Both the position numbers and the translations under genes were made by a program. The notes under the pieces are model-generated. The model was not told the DNA's origin and did no database searches. It saw only the letters and a list, made by a program, of their open reading frames with translations. Positions 1 to 7,910 of a stretch of 64,000 nucleotides of DNA are shown here, one piece after another (position 1 is the stretch's first letter; each line of letters opens with the position of its first letter). Source of the stretch: Centropus unirufus. Lineage: Eukaryota; Chordata; Aves; Cuculiformes; Centropidae. The stretch lies in NCBI GenBank assembly GCA_013397695.1, contig VYZI01000238.1, forward strand, positions 434,001 through 498,000, given 5' to 3'.

Positions 1-6
1 TGTTAC

Positions 7-131
7 CTTCCACATCCTCCCATTCATCTTCACTTTCATCATCATCATCAGTGTTGTCTTCATCCATCTCTTTTTTAACAGGAGATTCTTTCTCCACCTT
101 TACCTCCTTCTCAGGCACCTTCAGTGAGTCA
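7..131 (-). CDS. XPC: XPC coding exon 3, with TFIIH p62-binding acidic string
   Basis: The acceptor AACAG lies just before 131 and the donor GTAACA occupies 6-1. Entering in phase 2, the exon reads SDSLKVPEKEVKVEKE, then SPVKKEMDEDNTDDDD, then ESEDEWEDVE, leaving one base of the next codon. The acidic run followed by a tryptophan and a valine three residues later corresponds to the human segment around DWEEVEE. That segment is known to bind the PH domain of the TFIIH p62 subunit. The exon ends just after this motif, at the window edge. Confidence 0.88.
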
Positions 132-2402
132 CTGTTACAATTATCGAAACAGCTTTAGCTTCAGGGAGTATAGGTTCTTGTTTATTTAAGAAAAGTAGAG
201 AAACAACACACTAAAAATAGAGAGATAAATGAAGCATGACTTCTGCATCAGTAACTATTTGACAGTTAAACCACAGATACTTTCTCTGTAAAGCAAACCA
301 TCTTTGTCATAAATAACCATGGGCTCAATGGAGCAGCACTTCTTCAGTGCAAAAAGTTCTGATTTTGCAAGGATGTTTAAAAAGATGCCTGCACCTACAA
401 AAGGCCCCGTCCTTCAGAACAGCTTGTACAAATGAGTCCTCAGAGAAATGGTTCACTGAATTATTTGTTCTTATCGAACCTTCACAGTGTACTTAAATTG
501 GAACTGTTTCTGTTTCACTATACTAATACCCAGGGCTCTGGCTGGCCAATGAAATGAGACCAATCAGTTTAATTCCCTTTCACTAATTTATTTGCTCATA
601 GTAACCTCAAGAGCAGGCTATACTGATATTATATTTGCACTTCAAAAAACATCATAGAATAATGTTTAAAGAATTCTGCTCATTTAAACCCAAACCTCAG
701 GCCAACAGTTCTATTCATGATGGATTCCATAAAGCCTCCCTAGTCCCATGTGAAATATAGAGCAAATAGAATTTTATATTTAAAGCATTGAATCTTAAAA
801 GGCTCACACATTTGCTTCCCATATAGACCATCTTCTTCAGGACTCTGCAATGAATACAATGGTACTTCCGTTCAGCTGTGTGACACAAATATATTATATT
901 GGAATGACAACGTAAAATTAACTGCTTACATGCACACATGCAGCACTGGGTCCTAAAAAAAAATAACATGTAACCATGAATATAATGCTCCAATAGACCT
1001 GACTGATAAGTACACTTACCTGCAGGTTTCCTCTTTGTTATGATTCCCTTTACTTCTAGTAGTTTTTTTGTTTTCTTTTATTGGTGATTTTGCCCCTTTT
1101 GGTTTGGGAGGTTTATCTGCTGTGTTGGAAACTCCAGTATCACAATATTCTTCCTTCTTCCTAGCCACAGCTTTTGAGTTCTTCTTCTTCTTAACACTGG
1201 GCTTTTGCTCTTCAAAATCATCTGCATGGGATAGAAGAAAGGAAGATGCGTTAAAGGATGAAGTTTCATCCCTGTGGCAATCAGAAGCACCACCTTCAAG
1301 GCCTTCATCAGAGTTACATTAGGAGGTGAGCTCTCACAGTGATAAGCCTGTTGGTGTACCTGAATAAACAGGTGAGAACTGAATGAGACCCATGAAAGCA
1401 AAACACTCAATATTAATACTGTGGACAAGAAATACATAAAAGATTCCTCTAGGTCCTATTGATACCAAAAATGCTGGCAAATAAAACTCTCCAAGACTCA
1501 CTTTGGAAAGCAAGCACCCTTTATGAGACCTGGAAAACAAGAGGGAGTGAGCTCCATCAATCAACATGCAACGAGACAAGAGCTGGGGACAGAATGTATT
1601 TCTCACATGCATATGGATAAATCTTCCCAGAAATCTTGTGCATATTCTATTACTTTCCAAGGTTTAGTTGTAATGTTATTATGAAACTTCACAACAGCCA
1701 AAACTCTTGCTGATTTGGAGCCGGCTCCAGCTCCCTGCCTGCCTGACGTTGCATTTGAGATAGGGAAAGACTCCAAGCAGCGGTGATTACAGAAGAGACA
1801 TCTGTTGAGCACAGATCAGCCTTTACACAACATGCTGTCATTTTCAAAGACTGAACAGTGTCTGGAAAAAACACCCTTTTAAAGAAAACACGCTATCAGG
1901 AGGCCATTCTGTCTAACTTTCAAAGAACAAGATTATTTGATGAAACTTAATTCCACTTCAGCTTAACCCAAAATATTCCACTCTTTTTTAATAGTAACTA
2001 CTTCTTGTATCCCTGCCAACGGGATCGCTTGAAGAAACTACGACCTCGCGGGGCCGCCCCGGCGAACCGGGTCCCTCCCGGGACAGGGCCCCGCAGCTCC
2101 CGCCCGGCTGCGGGGGGTCAGACCCTCACGGAGCCGCACAGGGCGCGACGTTTCCCAACGCTTCCACCCAGCGCACGATCCCACCGGGACCTCGCACCGC
2201 GCGCGGCTCCCATCACCCCCGCCCGGCCCCTCGCACCGAGCGGGCGCTCGCCCCGAATCGCCTGTAGCCCTCCCCCCGATACCGCCACCCCCCTAACCTT
2301 CCTCCCGCACTCACCCTCCTCTTCCCCCGCCGGCCCCGGCTCCGCCGAGCGCCGCTTGCCGGCGGCCGCCGGCCGGGGCGACGCTTTGCGCTTCCTGGCC
2401 AT
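7..2402 (-). CDS. XPC: XPC, DNA damage recognition subunit (5' part, three coding exons; gene runs off the left edge)
   Basis: XPC senses helix-distorting lesions in the nucleus with RAD23B and centrin-2 and recruits TFIIH in global-genome nucleotide excision repair. Three coding exons are visible on the minus strand: 2402-2315, 1221-1020 and 131-7. They join in frame (88, 202 and 125 nt; junction phases 1 and 2) to give 138 codons plus one base. The protein starts MARKRK like human XPC. It then has a basic Ala/Pro-rich stretch, the segment DDFEEQKP that aligns with human EDAFEDEKP, a Lys-rich region, and an acidic stretch ending SEDEWEDVE (human ENDWEEVEE). All internal splice sites are GT-AG. 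The start has purine at -3 and G at +4. The divergent neighbour LSM3 begins 95 bp away, as in mammals. The transglutaminase-like core and beta-hairpin DNA-binding domains lie outside the window. Identity rests on remembered human sequence plus synteny. Confidence 0.93.
132..1019 (-). other. XPC: XPC intron 2
   Basis: This is an 888-bp intron between coding exons 2 and 3, with a GT donor at 1019-1018 and an AG acceptor at 133-132. It is AT-rich. No repeat, small RNA or coding signal was recognised inside it. Confidence 0.83.
1020..1221 (-). CDS. XPC: XPC coding exon 2
   Basis: The acceptor is a pyrimidine-rich tract ending ATGCAG just before 1221, and the donor is GTAAGT just after 1020. Entering in phase 1, the exon reads DDFEEQKPSVKKKKNSK and continues Lys/Ser-rich to KEETC, leaving a two-base split codon. 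It has no stop in this frame, unlike the other two frames. The DFEEQKP block matches the start of human XPC exon 2 (AFEDEKP). This disordered basic region likely carries nuclear-localisation and DNA-association signals. Confidence 0.9.
1222..2314 (-). other. XPC: XPC intron 1
   Basis: This is a 1,093-bp intron between coding exons 1 and 2, with a GT donor at 2314-2313 and an AG acceptor at 1223-1222. Its promoter-proximal 280 bp (about 2036-2314) is CpG-dense and part of the island. The rest is ordinary AT-leaning sequence. Open frames here on either strand show no recognisable protein and are treated as chance. Confidence 0.85.
2315..2402 (-). CDS. XPC: XPC coding exon 1
   Basis: ATG is at 2402-2400, and the donor GTGAG follows directly after base 2315. 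The exon encodes 29 residues plus the first base of a split codon: MARKRK, then a Pro/Ala/Arg-rich low-complexity stretch ending GEEE. It lies inside the CpG island. Human exon 1 likewise starts MARK and ends in a glutamate run, but the middle is poorly conserved, as expected for this disordered N-terminus. Confidence 0.9.
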
Positions 2403-2497
2403 GGCGCGGGCGGGCGCCGCGCAGCACCCGGCGGAGGCTGAGGGGAAGGGGCCGGGCCATAAAGTCTCGCGAGAAGGCGCGGGACCCGGTTTGAAAG
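2403..2497. promoter_or_regulatory. Bidirectional XPC/LSM3 promoter
   Basis: Only 95 bp separate the two start codons, so both 5'UTRs and the core promoter must fit here or overlap coding sequence. There is no TATA box. Elements seen are a GC box GGGCGGG at 2408-2414 and the palindrome TCTCGCGAGA at 2465-2474. Divergent arrangement of these two genes is also the mammalian order. Transcription start sites cannot be placed from sequence alone. Confidence 0.85.
2465..2474. promoter_or_regulatory. CGCG element TCTCGCGAGA
   Basis: This is a perfect 10-bp palindrome 24 bp upstream of the LSM3 ATG. The motif is known from TATA-less CpG-island promoters of housekeeping genes. It has been reported as the binding site of BANP and earlier linked to Kaiso (ZBTB33). 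Its presence is seen directly; occupancy is inferred. Confidence 0.75.
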
Positions 2498-2505
2498 ATG
2501 GCGGA
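2494..2505 (+). promoter_or_regulatory. LSM3: TISU/YY1-like start-codon context of LSM3
   Basis: The bases AAAGATGGCGGA match the TISU consensus SAASATGGCGGC at 10 of 12 positions and contain the YY1 core AAGATGGCGG. TISU elements direct scanning-free initiation on mRNAs with very short leaders. That would suit the cramped promoter. The match is imperfect, so this is suggestive only. Confidence 0.5.
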
Positions 2506-2518
2506 TGAGGTGGACCAG
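2498..2518 (+). CDS. LSM3: LSM3 coding exon 1
   Basis: The seven codons MADEVDQ are followed by donor GTAAGC. The only difference from the human N-terminus is Asp to Glu at residue 4. Confidence 0.95.
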
Positions 2519-5500
2519 GTAAGCGGTTTCTCCGTCGCGCTTCTTCCTCCCTTCGCTTCCCGCCCTACCTCCGCGGGCCCGGGGCAGCCTCCGCGGCTGC
2601 TGGGGCTGGGCGCGCCTCCTGGCACAGCCGCAGCTTGGGCAGCTCTCGTTCCCCTCCCGGGGGATGCAAGCTCCCCTCCCCTCGCCGGGGCTCGCGCGGC
2701 CTCGCGCCCTCCCCTGTTCCCCTCGCCGGGGCTCGCGCGGCCTCGCGCCCTCCCCTGTTCCCCTCGCCGGGNNNNNNNNNNNNNNNNNNNNNNNNNNNNN
2801 NNNNNNNNNNNNNNNNNNNNNNNNNNNNNNNNNNNNNNNNNNNNNNNNNNNNNNNNNNNNNNNNNNNNNNNNNNNNNNNNNNNNNNNNNNNNNNNNNNNN
2901 NNNNNNNNNNNNNNNNNNNNNNNNNNNNNNNNNNNNNNNNNNNNNNNNNNNNNNNNNNNNNNNNNNNNNNNNNNNNNNNNNNNNNNNNNNNNNNNNNNNN
3001 NNNNNNNNNNNNNNNNNNNNNNNNNNNNNNNNNNNNNNNNNNNNNNNNNNNNNNNNNNNNNNNNNNNNNNNNNNNNNNNNNNNNNNNNNNNNNNNNNNNN
3101 NCCGGGGCTCGCGCGGCCTCGCGCCCTCCCCTGTTCCCCTCGCCGGGGCTCGCGCGGCCTCGCGCCCTCCCCTGTTCCCCTCGCCGGGGCTCGCGCCGGA
3201 GGCTTTGCCTTCCCGCCTCTCGCCGGGGGTTCCGCATCCTCGCCTGCCTCCCGTTCCCCCGGGAACTAGGGAGACGGAGGAAAGCTACTGAGGAAAGCAC
3301 CGTTGGCTCTGCCTCACTGAGAAGGGAATAGGTGAGGCCCCGCCTGGAGCCCTTGGCACGGGAAAGAGTGTTGGAGTGGCTCCTGAGCAGTGTCACAGAA
3401 ATGATCCAACAGCCTGGAACGCCTCTCCTATGAAGAGAGTCTGGGGGAATTCGTCTTGGAGAAGACTCTGAGGAGGCCTTGTTGCAGCCTTCCAATACTT
3501 AAAAGGGGGCTTAAAGGAAGGATGGGGAAAAACTTTTTAACAGGGTCTGTAGCAATAGGACCAGGAGTAACGGTGTTAAACTAAGAGAGGCGAGGTTTCT
3601 ACTAGGTATTAGCAAGGAATTTTTTATGCTGAGGGTAGTGAAACACTGTAATAGGTTGTCTGGAGAGCTGGTGGATAATCCATCCCTGAAAACATTCAAG
3701 GTCAGGCTGGATGGAGATCTGAACAACATCATCTAGTTGAAGATGCCCCTGCTCACTGTGAGGAGGTTGGACTACATGACCTTCATGGACCCTTCCAAAT
3801 CAAACCGTTCTATGATTCTAGCAATGATCCTGAAAGCGTACCCAGCTCCCAAAAGAGAGACCTCAGCCTGGTGTGCATCCCAGTCTCTATCCTGGCTGAG
3901 CCCGGAGTGATGTGTGCTTGGGGCCGGAGAGGCAGCCTGTTCCCAACTGACTGCCCTGGGCTGGCAGAAACTCAGCCTGTGCTTGGCTGTGCTGTCCAGG
4001 CTGTGGGGTGGCACTACTGCCGTGTTGCTCTGTCGACATCCCCGTTGGTGCAGATGAGTTTGTCTGCTGCAGTATGGGCAACAGTTGCTGCCAAGGAGTG
4101 TATTTTATACAGCAGTATGTGTGAGGCATGGTTTGCTGCAAACTAAGCTGAAGTCTTTTAACTTATTTTGCTCAGGTAGGTGAGTATTCCTAGAGTGGTA
4201 ATATCCCCTGCCTTCTGGTTCCACAGGATGTGAAGGAATAGTTTGGGACGTCTGCATCTGTTCACTTATCTGTTTCTTTTCTGTGTCTCAGTCTGAGGCA
4301 TGGAAATGTTTGCAGGCCCTTTCTATGTGAATAACTTCTAAATTTTGTTGTTTTTTTTTTAGCAACAAACAACAAATACTGTAGAGGAGCCACTTGATCT
4401 CATCAGACTCAGTCTAGATGAGCGAATCTATGTGAAAATGAGGAATGACAGAGAGCTCAGAGGCAGACTTCATGTGAGTAAAACTTTCAGAACATGGACA
4501 TGCTTATTCAGCTAAGTGTGGACAGATGTTTTTGTCTGCTGTAGAAAGGCTCCATCATTGGAAATATTCCAGGTCAGGTTGGACAAGACTCTGAACCACC
4601 TCATCCAGTTGAAGATGTCCTTGCTCACTGCATGGGGGTTGAACTAGGTGACCTTTGAAGGTCTCATCCAACCTAAATGATTTTGATTCTTCCATTGATT
4701 GTTTAAAAATATTACTTTAAATCTGCAGATAATTCTATCCTACCATTAAAAGTGCAGAAGTGGTTAGAAAAGTTAGATTAAAGATCATTTGGTAACAAGA
4801 GCTGGACCCTTTCTCATATCAAAAGTGTAATGTGATCAGTGGCAAAGTTTAATTTGTTCAATAATTCTGCAACTGAATGCTTCTCTAGATACTCAAGAGA
4901 GATTTTGTTTTTTTCACCCCCGAATACCAAGCAATTAATTCTATTGCTTTTGGCTTCTGTTTCTGTGTCTGAAATAAGCAATAATTCTGCAGGTCTATTC
5001 TTGTGAAGTATGCTGAAGTCTTTAAGACTGAATTAAGAATAAGATTATTATCAAACAAGCATCTCTAAAGGCACACCCTTTGAGGGCACGATGGGGTATG
5101 TACTCAGCCAAATTCTCTGCAAATCTTGTCTAAATGCTTTCTTCTGAGAGTGATAGAGCTCTTGGTGAGACACATTTTTTGCATTCTATTAAGTAGTCAT
5201 GCTTCCCGAGTGCTGTGTTGGGGAAGACATTCAGCTGTCTCATGCGTTAACTGGTCATCAGCTGCTTTGGGAACACACAGATGAGGAGAAATCCATGAAG
5301 CTCCTGTGTAGTTTTCAGTGTGATTTTAGAAGTTATTTGGAATATGTGCTTGTTTAAAGTTTTTGTGGCATTGTATGAATTGTAGCTTTCACATTTAAGT
5401 TGGCCCTGGGCAATCAATTCCAGGAGGCTGGACTGGCAACAGTGAATGTGTACATGGTTTAATATTCAAGAAGTATGTCTGTCTCTGTTTTTGCATGTGT

Positions 5501-6264
5501 TAGGAATGAAAGCTTCAATGATAATTCCTGGAAGAGAGTTTCAGTGAATATAAACTCCTTCCTTTTTCTGATGTTGCAGTGTACTGCTTTACTGGCATTG
5601 ATGTTTGGCATTATAGCTATAACTGATGCTACTTTGTTTTGACATAGTGCACATTTTGGTCTAGATCAGACTAAACCTGTCATGTCTGAAAGTCTTGCTG
5701 TAATCTCATAAAAATGAGAATTGTGTTTGAGTTTTGGAAACAATAATTAACTTTATTCCTACAGGCATATGATCAGCACTTAAATATGATTTTGGGTGAT
5801 GTGGAAGAAACTGTGACTACAATTGAGATTGATGAAGAAACCTATGAAGAGATTTATAAAGTAAGGACTTTAGTGCATTTATCCCCACAGAAAACATTTT
5901 AAACTGAATGATGTTATATTGTTAAAGTAGTTCATTGCTGACTACTTTTCTAACCAAGACTTAAAAGGAGGTTTTTGGCAAACTGTCGTGAAAGCACAAG
6001 AGACATCCAAGGGTGTGGTGTTATGTTGATCTCTTCAGCGTGCCACAACTCTATATGTTTGAGCTTATATTTGCTGGGGTTTTTTCTGGTGTTTTGTTAT
6101 ATTTTAATTTGGCCATATGCTTAGCAAATATGTTTTGTAAAGTATGCTTTTGTAAGTGTAACCTTTTCTTTCCTTCTTCATAGTCTACCAAAAGGAATAT
6201 TCCGATGCTCTTTGTCAGAGGTGACGGCGTTGTGCTTGTAGCTCCCCCATTGAGGGTTGGTTGA
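2498..6264 (+). CDS. LSM3: LSM3, U6 snRNA-associated Sm-like protein (complete, four coding exons)
   Basis: LSM3 is a subunit of the cytoplasmic LSm1-7 ring (decapping and 5'-3' mRNA decay) and the nuclear LSm2-8 ring (binding the U6 snRNA 3' end for splicing). Coding exons are 2498-2518, 4363-4473, 5765-5860 and 6184-6264: 102 codons plus TGA, the same length as human LSM3. All introns are GT-AG and fall between codons. The N-terminus reads MADEVDQQQTTNT (human MADDVDQQQTTNT), and the rest matches the human protein as remembered. The Sm1 motif spans about residues 24-65, including [10 protein letters not shown]. The Sm2 motif, [14 protein letters not shown], is near residues 86-99. Loop residues HLN and RGD that contact RNA are intact. 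It is divergent from XPC, sharing a CpG-island promoter. Confidence 0.98.
2682..3196 (+). repeat. 41-bp GC-rich minisatellite in LSM3 intron 1
   Basis: Units start at 2682, 2723 and 2764 before the gap. After it they start at 3099 (first three bases unknown), 3140 and 3181, the last breaking down at about 3197. All fully visible units are identical over 41 bp. Each unit begins TCGCCGGGGCTCGCG and ends CCCTCCCCTGTTCCCC, carries seven CpGs, and contains short inverted repeats (GCGCG/CGCGC and CCCC/GGGG). At least five units are visible in whole or part, plus an unknown number in the gap. The array starts about 160 bp downstream of LSM3 exon 1. Confidence 0.93.
2772..3101. other. Assembly gap (330 N) inside the minisatellite
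   Basis: There are 330 unknown bases flanked on both sides by identical repeat units. The distance from the unit start at 2764 to the phase-inferred start at 3099 is 335 bp, or eight units plus 7 bp. The gap length is therefore an estimate, or the array holds variant units. Confidence 0.97.
3400..3820 (+). mobile_element. CR1 LINE 3' end (5'-truncated)
   Basis: The sequence follows the CR1 3' region. It has a CTCTCCTATGAAGAGAG block near 3424, the TTGCAGCCTTCCAATACTTA block near 3481, the TTCAAGGTCAGGCTGGATGG block near 3696, and a terminus with the TTCTATGATTCTA 3' repeat at 3808-3820. It lacks the reverse-transcriptase region, as usual for truncated copies. It has many small changes and is inactive. 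Confidence 0.9.
4363..4473 (+). CDS. LSM3: LSM3 coding exon 2
   Basis: A T-run ending in TTAG precedes the exon and GTGAGT follows it. The 37 codons run from [20 protein letters not shown] to [10 protein letters not shown]. They cover the N-terminal helix and the first strands of the Sm1 motif. Confidence 0.96.
4474..5764 (+). other. LSM3: LSM3 intron 2
   Basis: This 1,291-bp intron contains a CR1 fragment at 4545-4692. The rest is AT-rich, with no gene or RNA signal recognised. Confidence 0.9.
4545..4692 (+). mobile_element. CR1 LINE 3' fragment
   Basis: These 148 bp match the last part of the CR1 3' end (GGTCAGGTTGGACAAGACT, then ACCTTTGAAGGTCTCATCCA). The fragment ends near a decayed GATTTTGATTCTT terminus. 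It shares the diagnostic block GTTGAAGATG..CTTGCTCACTG with the copy in intron 1, so the two belong to the same subfamily. Confidence 0.85.
5765..5860 (+). CDS. LSM3: LSM3 coding exon 3
   Basis: The acceptor CCTACAG precedes the exon and the donor GTAAGG follows. The 32 codons run from [19 protein letters not shown] to EETYEEIYK. They hold the RNA-contacting Sm1 loop (HLN) and the variable acidic linker between Sm1 and Sm2. Confidence 0.96.
5861..6183 (+). other. LSM3: LSM3 intron 3
   Basis: This 323-bp intron between coding exons 3 and 4 is T-rich towards the acceptor. Nothing else was recognised in it. Confidence 0.9.
6184..6264 (+). CDS. LSM3: LSM3 coding exon 4 and stop
   Basis: The acceptor CTTCATAG precedes the exon. 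The 26 codons [20 protein letters not shown] then PPLRVG end at TGA (6262-6264). They carry the Sm2 motif with the RGD loop. Confidence 0.96.
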   Translation, partial: STKRNIPMLFVRGDGVVLVAPPLRVG

Positions 6265-6590
6265 AGAAACAAAGGATTTAACCTTGTTGGAGAGTTTCAG
6301 GCTTTTGGACAATGGTTTGTGTTTCAATCATGTGTCTCAAAGTTCTGTACGTTTTTATACGATATTTTTGTCCATTCTTTTGGGACGGAGAGGGAAGGGG
6401 AGCTGCATTGTCTTGCAGAAGGTGTATTTAGTCAATTGAAGCAGTGTAAGGACAACCTGGTTTCCTCAGAATTAATGCTGTAAATTGGCTGTCCTGCAAC
6501 ATCAGTGAAAGAAGTCTTCTTTTTTTTTTCAATCTTGGAAATAGCACTGTCTTAATTTTTTTGTTTTAAATAAATTTGGTTTATCCTTCA
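6265..6590 (+). other. LSM3: LSM3 3'UTR
   Basis: About 325 bp follow the TGA, up to a probable cleavage site near the CA at 6589-6590, which lies 15 nt past the AATAAA. GT-rich sequence follows, as expected downstream of a cleavage site. The UTR is T-rich and holds a T10 run near 6520. The end is inferred, not observed. Confidence 0.7.
6569..6574 (+). terminator. LSM3: Polyadenylation signal of LSM3
   Basis: This is a canonical AATAAA 305 bp past the stop codon. A CA cleavage dinucleotide at 6589-6590 and a GT-rich downstream element from 6592 follow. No earlier AATAAA lies between the stop codon and this site. Confidence 0.8.
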
Positions 6591-6595
6591 GATGT

Positions 6596-7575
6596 GACTT
6601 GTCATGTTTTTATGTTGAAGACATTATTCTAGAGCTCATGCTGTGCTAGCTAGTAGTGTATAGCCTCTCTTTGAGAAGAAAGTAACGTGTATGTTGTGTT
6701 AATTTCTGTTTCTACTGATACTTGAGTCTGGCAAATTGATGTCTACCCTGCTATAATTTATGGCTTTTCTGTGTTCAAATTCTTGATGCATAGCAATGTA
6801 GCGAGGAAATTGTGTATATACATTCATCTCCCACTTAGATGTGTAAAGAAGATGGGCTTCCTCACAGCGTTTTCAGATGTTTTTATTGTGTCTTTGTGAA
6901 TAGAACTGTGGTTTGCAAGGCCATAAGTAGAGACTGAGGCTGTTTCCTCGTGTGCTGTTGTCTGCTGTGTGCATTCATGTCCCACTGTGGAGCCAATTTC
7001 AGTTCTTGAATACATCAAATTCTGCTGAATGCTTAAGATGCTCATTAGTCTGCAGCAAAGGTGCACTAGATTCTTGAAAAAGGGCTTTGTTTCTTTAATA
7101 TACACTTTCTCAGGTCCACCCTGTTGCAGTTTATTCTCATTGTATGAAGAAAAAGGTACTTAGGTTATGAAACGTTTTAGTAAGTATGTTTGAAAGGCGT
7201 GTGAGATCTAAGTCTACACTGTGATAGTCATACAGAGATTGACTTGTGACTTAAGAAATGTAATTTATCTAGGCTGACATGATACACAAGGTGTTTGTAC
7301 ATCAGGAGCTTCTGTGCTGATAAATTTTAGAATGAATATCTGTTTATAACACTCGTTAGCCTATCTGAAAATGATAATAGAGATGAAGTCTACATTTCAT
7401 TTACTTGAGCTGTATTTGCCAGCATTACACATTGCTATCTGTCCAGTAATGCTGTATTAAAGGGCATCGGCACGGTTGAAAGACATAGGTTCACCTGACA
7501 TAGCTCACCTGAAGAATTCTCTTAAAAATGGTCTGACTTGTCACCTGCTTCCCTTGGTGTTTAAAGTGAGAGATT
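6596..7575. other. Intergenic sequence downstream of LSM3, no gene seen
   Basis: About 1 kb of AT-leaning unique-looking sequence between the LSM3 poly(A) region and a CR1 copy. The longest open frame is 93 codons on the minus strand and resembles nothing known. Confidence 0.75.
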
Positions 7576-7910
7576 TCATAGAAGCACAGACTGGTTGGGT
7601 TGGAAGGGCCCTTGAGATCATCCAGTACACCCCCCTGCTCAAGCAGAGTCACCCACAGCAGGGTGTACAGGCGCACATCCAGGTGGGATTTGAAGATCTC
7701 CAGAGAAGGTCGCTCCACATCTCCTTTGGCAGCCAATTCCAGTCCTCTGTCACTCTTGCAGGAAAGTTTTTCCTCATGTTCAGGTTGAACTTCCTGTACT
7801 CTAGTTTGTGTCTATTGCCCCTTGTACTGTCCCAGCACCACTATAAAGACTCTGGCCTCATCCTCCTAACACCTTTGAGTAGATACTTATAAGCATTGAT
7901 AAGATCCTGT
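7576..7910 (-). mobile_element. CR1 LINE 3' end, minus orientation
   Basis: Read on the minus strand, this is a truncated CR1 3' end whose terminus lies at the left (TTCATAGAAGCACAGACTGG on the plus strand). It then has GGTTGGAAGGGCCCTTGAGA and TGTTCAGGTTGAACTTCCTG, typical of reversed CR1. A 138-codon plus-strand open frame across it is only the antisense of the LINE. Confidence 0.92.

Larger units (their letters stand above)
2036..3262. promoter_or_regulatory. CpG island over the XPC/LSM3 divergent promoter
   Basis: CpG density rises abruptly at about 2036 and falls back after about 3262. The island covers the end of XPC intron 1, XPC exon 1, the intergenic 95 bp, LSM3 exon 1 and the first part of LSM3 intron 1, including the 41-bp minisatellite. 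It is the only CpG island seen in the window. Such islands are typical of unmethylated housekeeping promoters, which fits both genes. Edges are by eye. Confidence 0.85.
2519..4362 (+). other. LSM3: LSM3 intron 1
   Basis: This 1,844-bp intron, as assembled, holds the 41-bp minisatellite with an embedded gap and a CR1 3' end (3400-3820). The remaining 540 bp before the acceptor contain no gene signal. Open frames through the minisatellite on both strands are products of its GC-richness and the unknown bases. Confidence 0.9.

Noticed and set aside
1068..1437. Open frames on both strands over XPC exon 2
   Set aside because: They are other frames of the real exon (1020-1221) plus intron; splice sites and human similarity fix the true frame.
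2311..3495. A 394-codon minus-strand open frame, and plus-strand frames at 2498-3331, across the gap
   Set aside because: They run through the GC-rich minisatellite and 330 unknown bases, which cannot contain stops. The plus frame simply reads LSM3 exon 1 into its intron.
7476..7892. 138-codon plus-strand open frame
   Set aside because: It is the antisense of a truncated CR1 element, so not a host gene.
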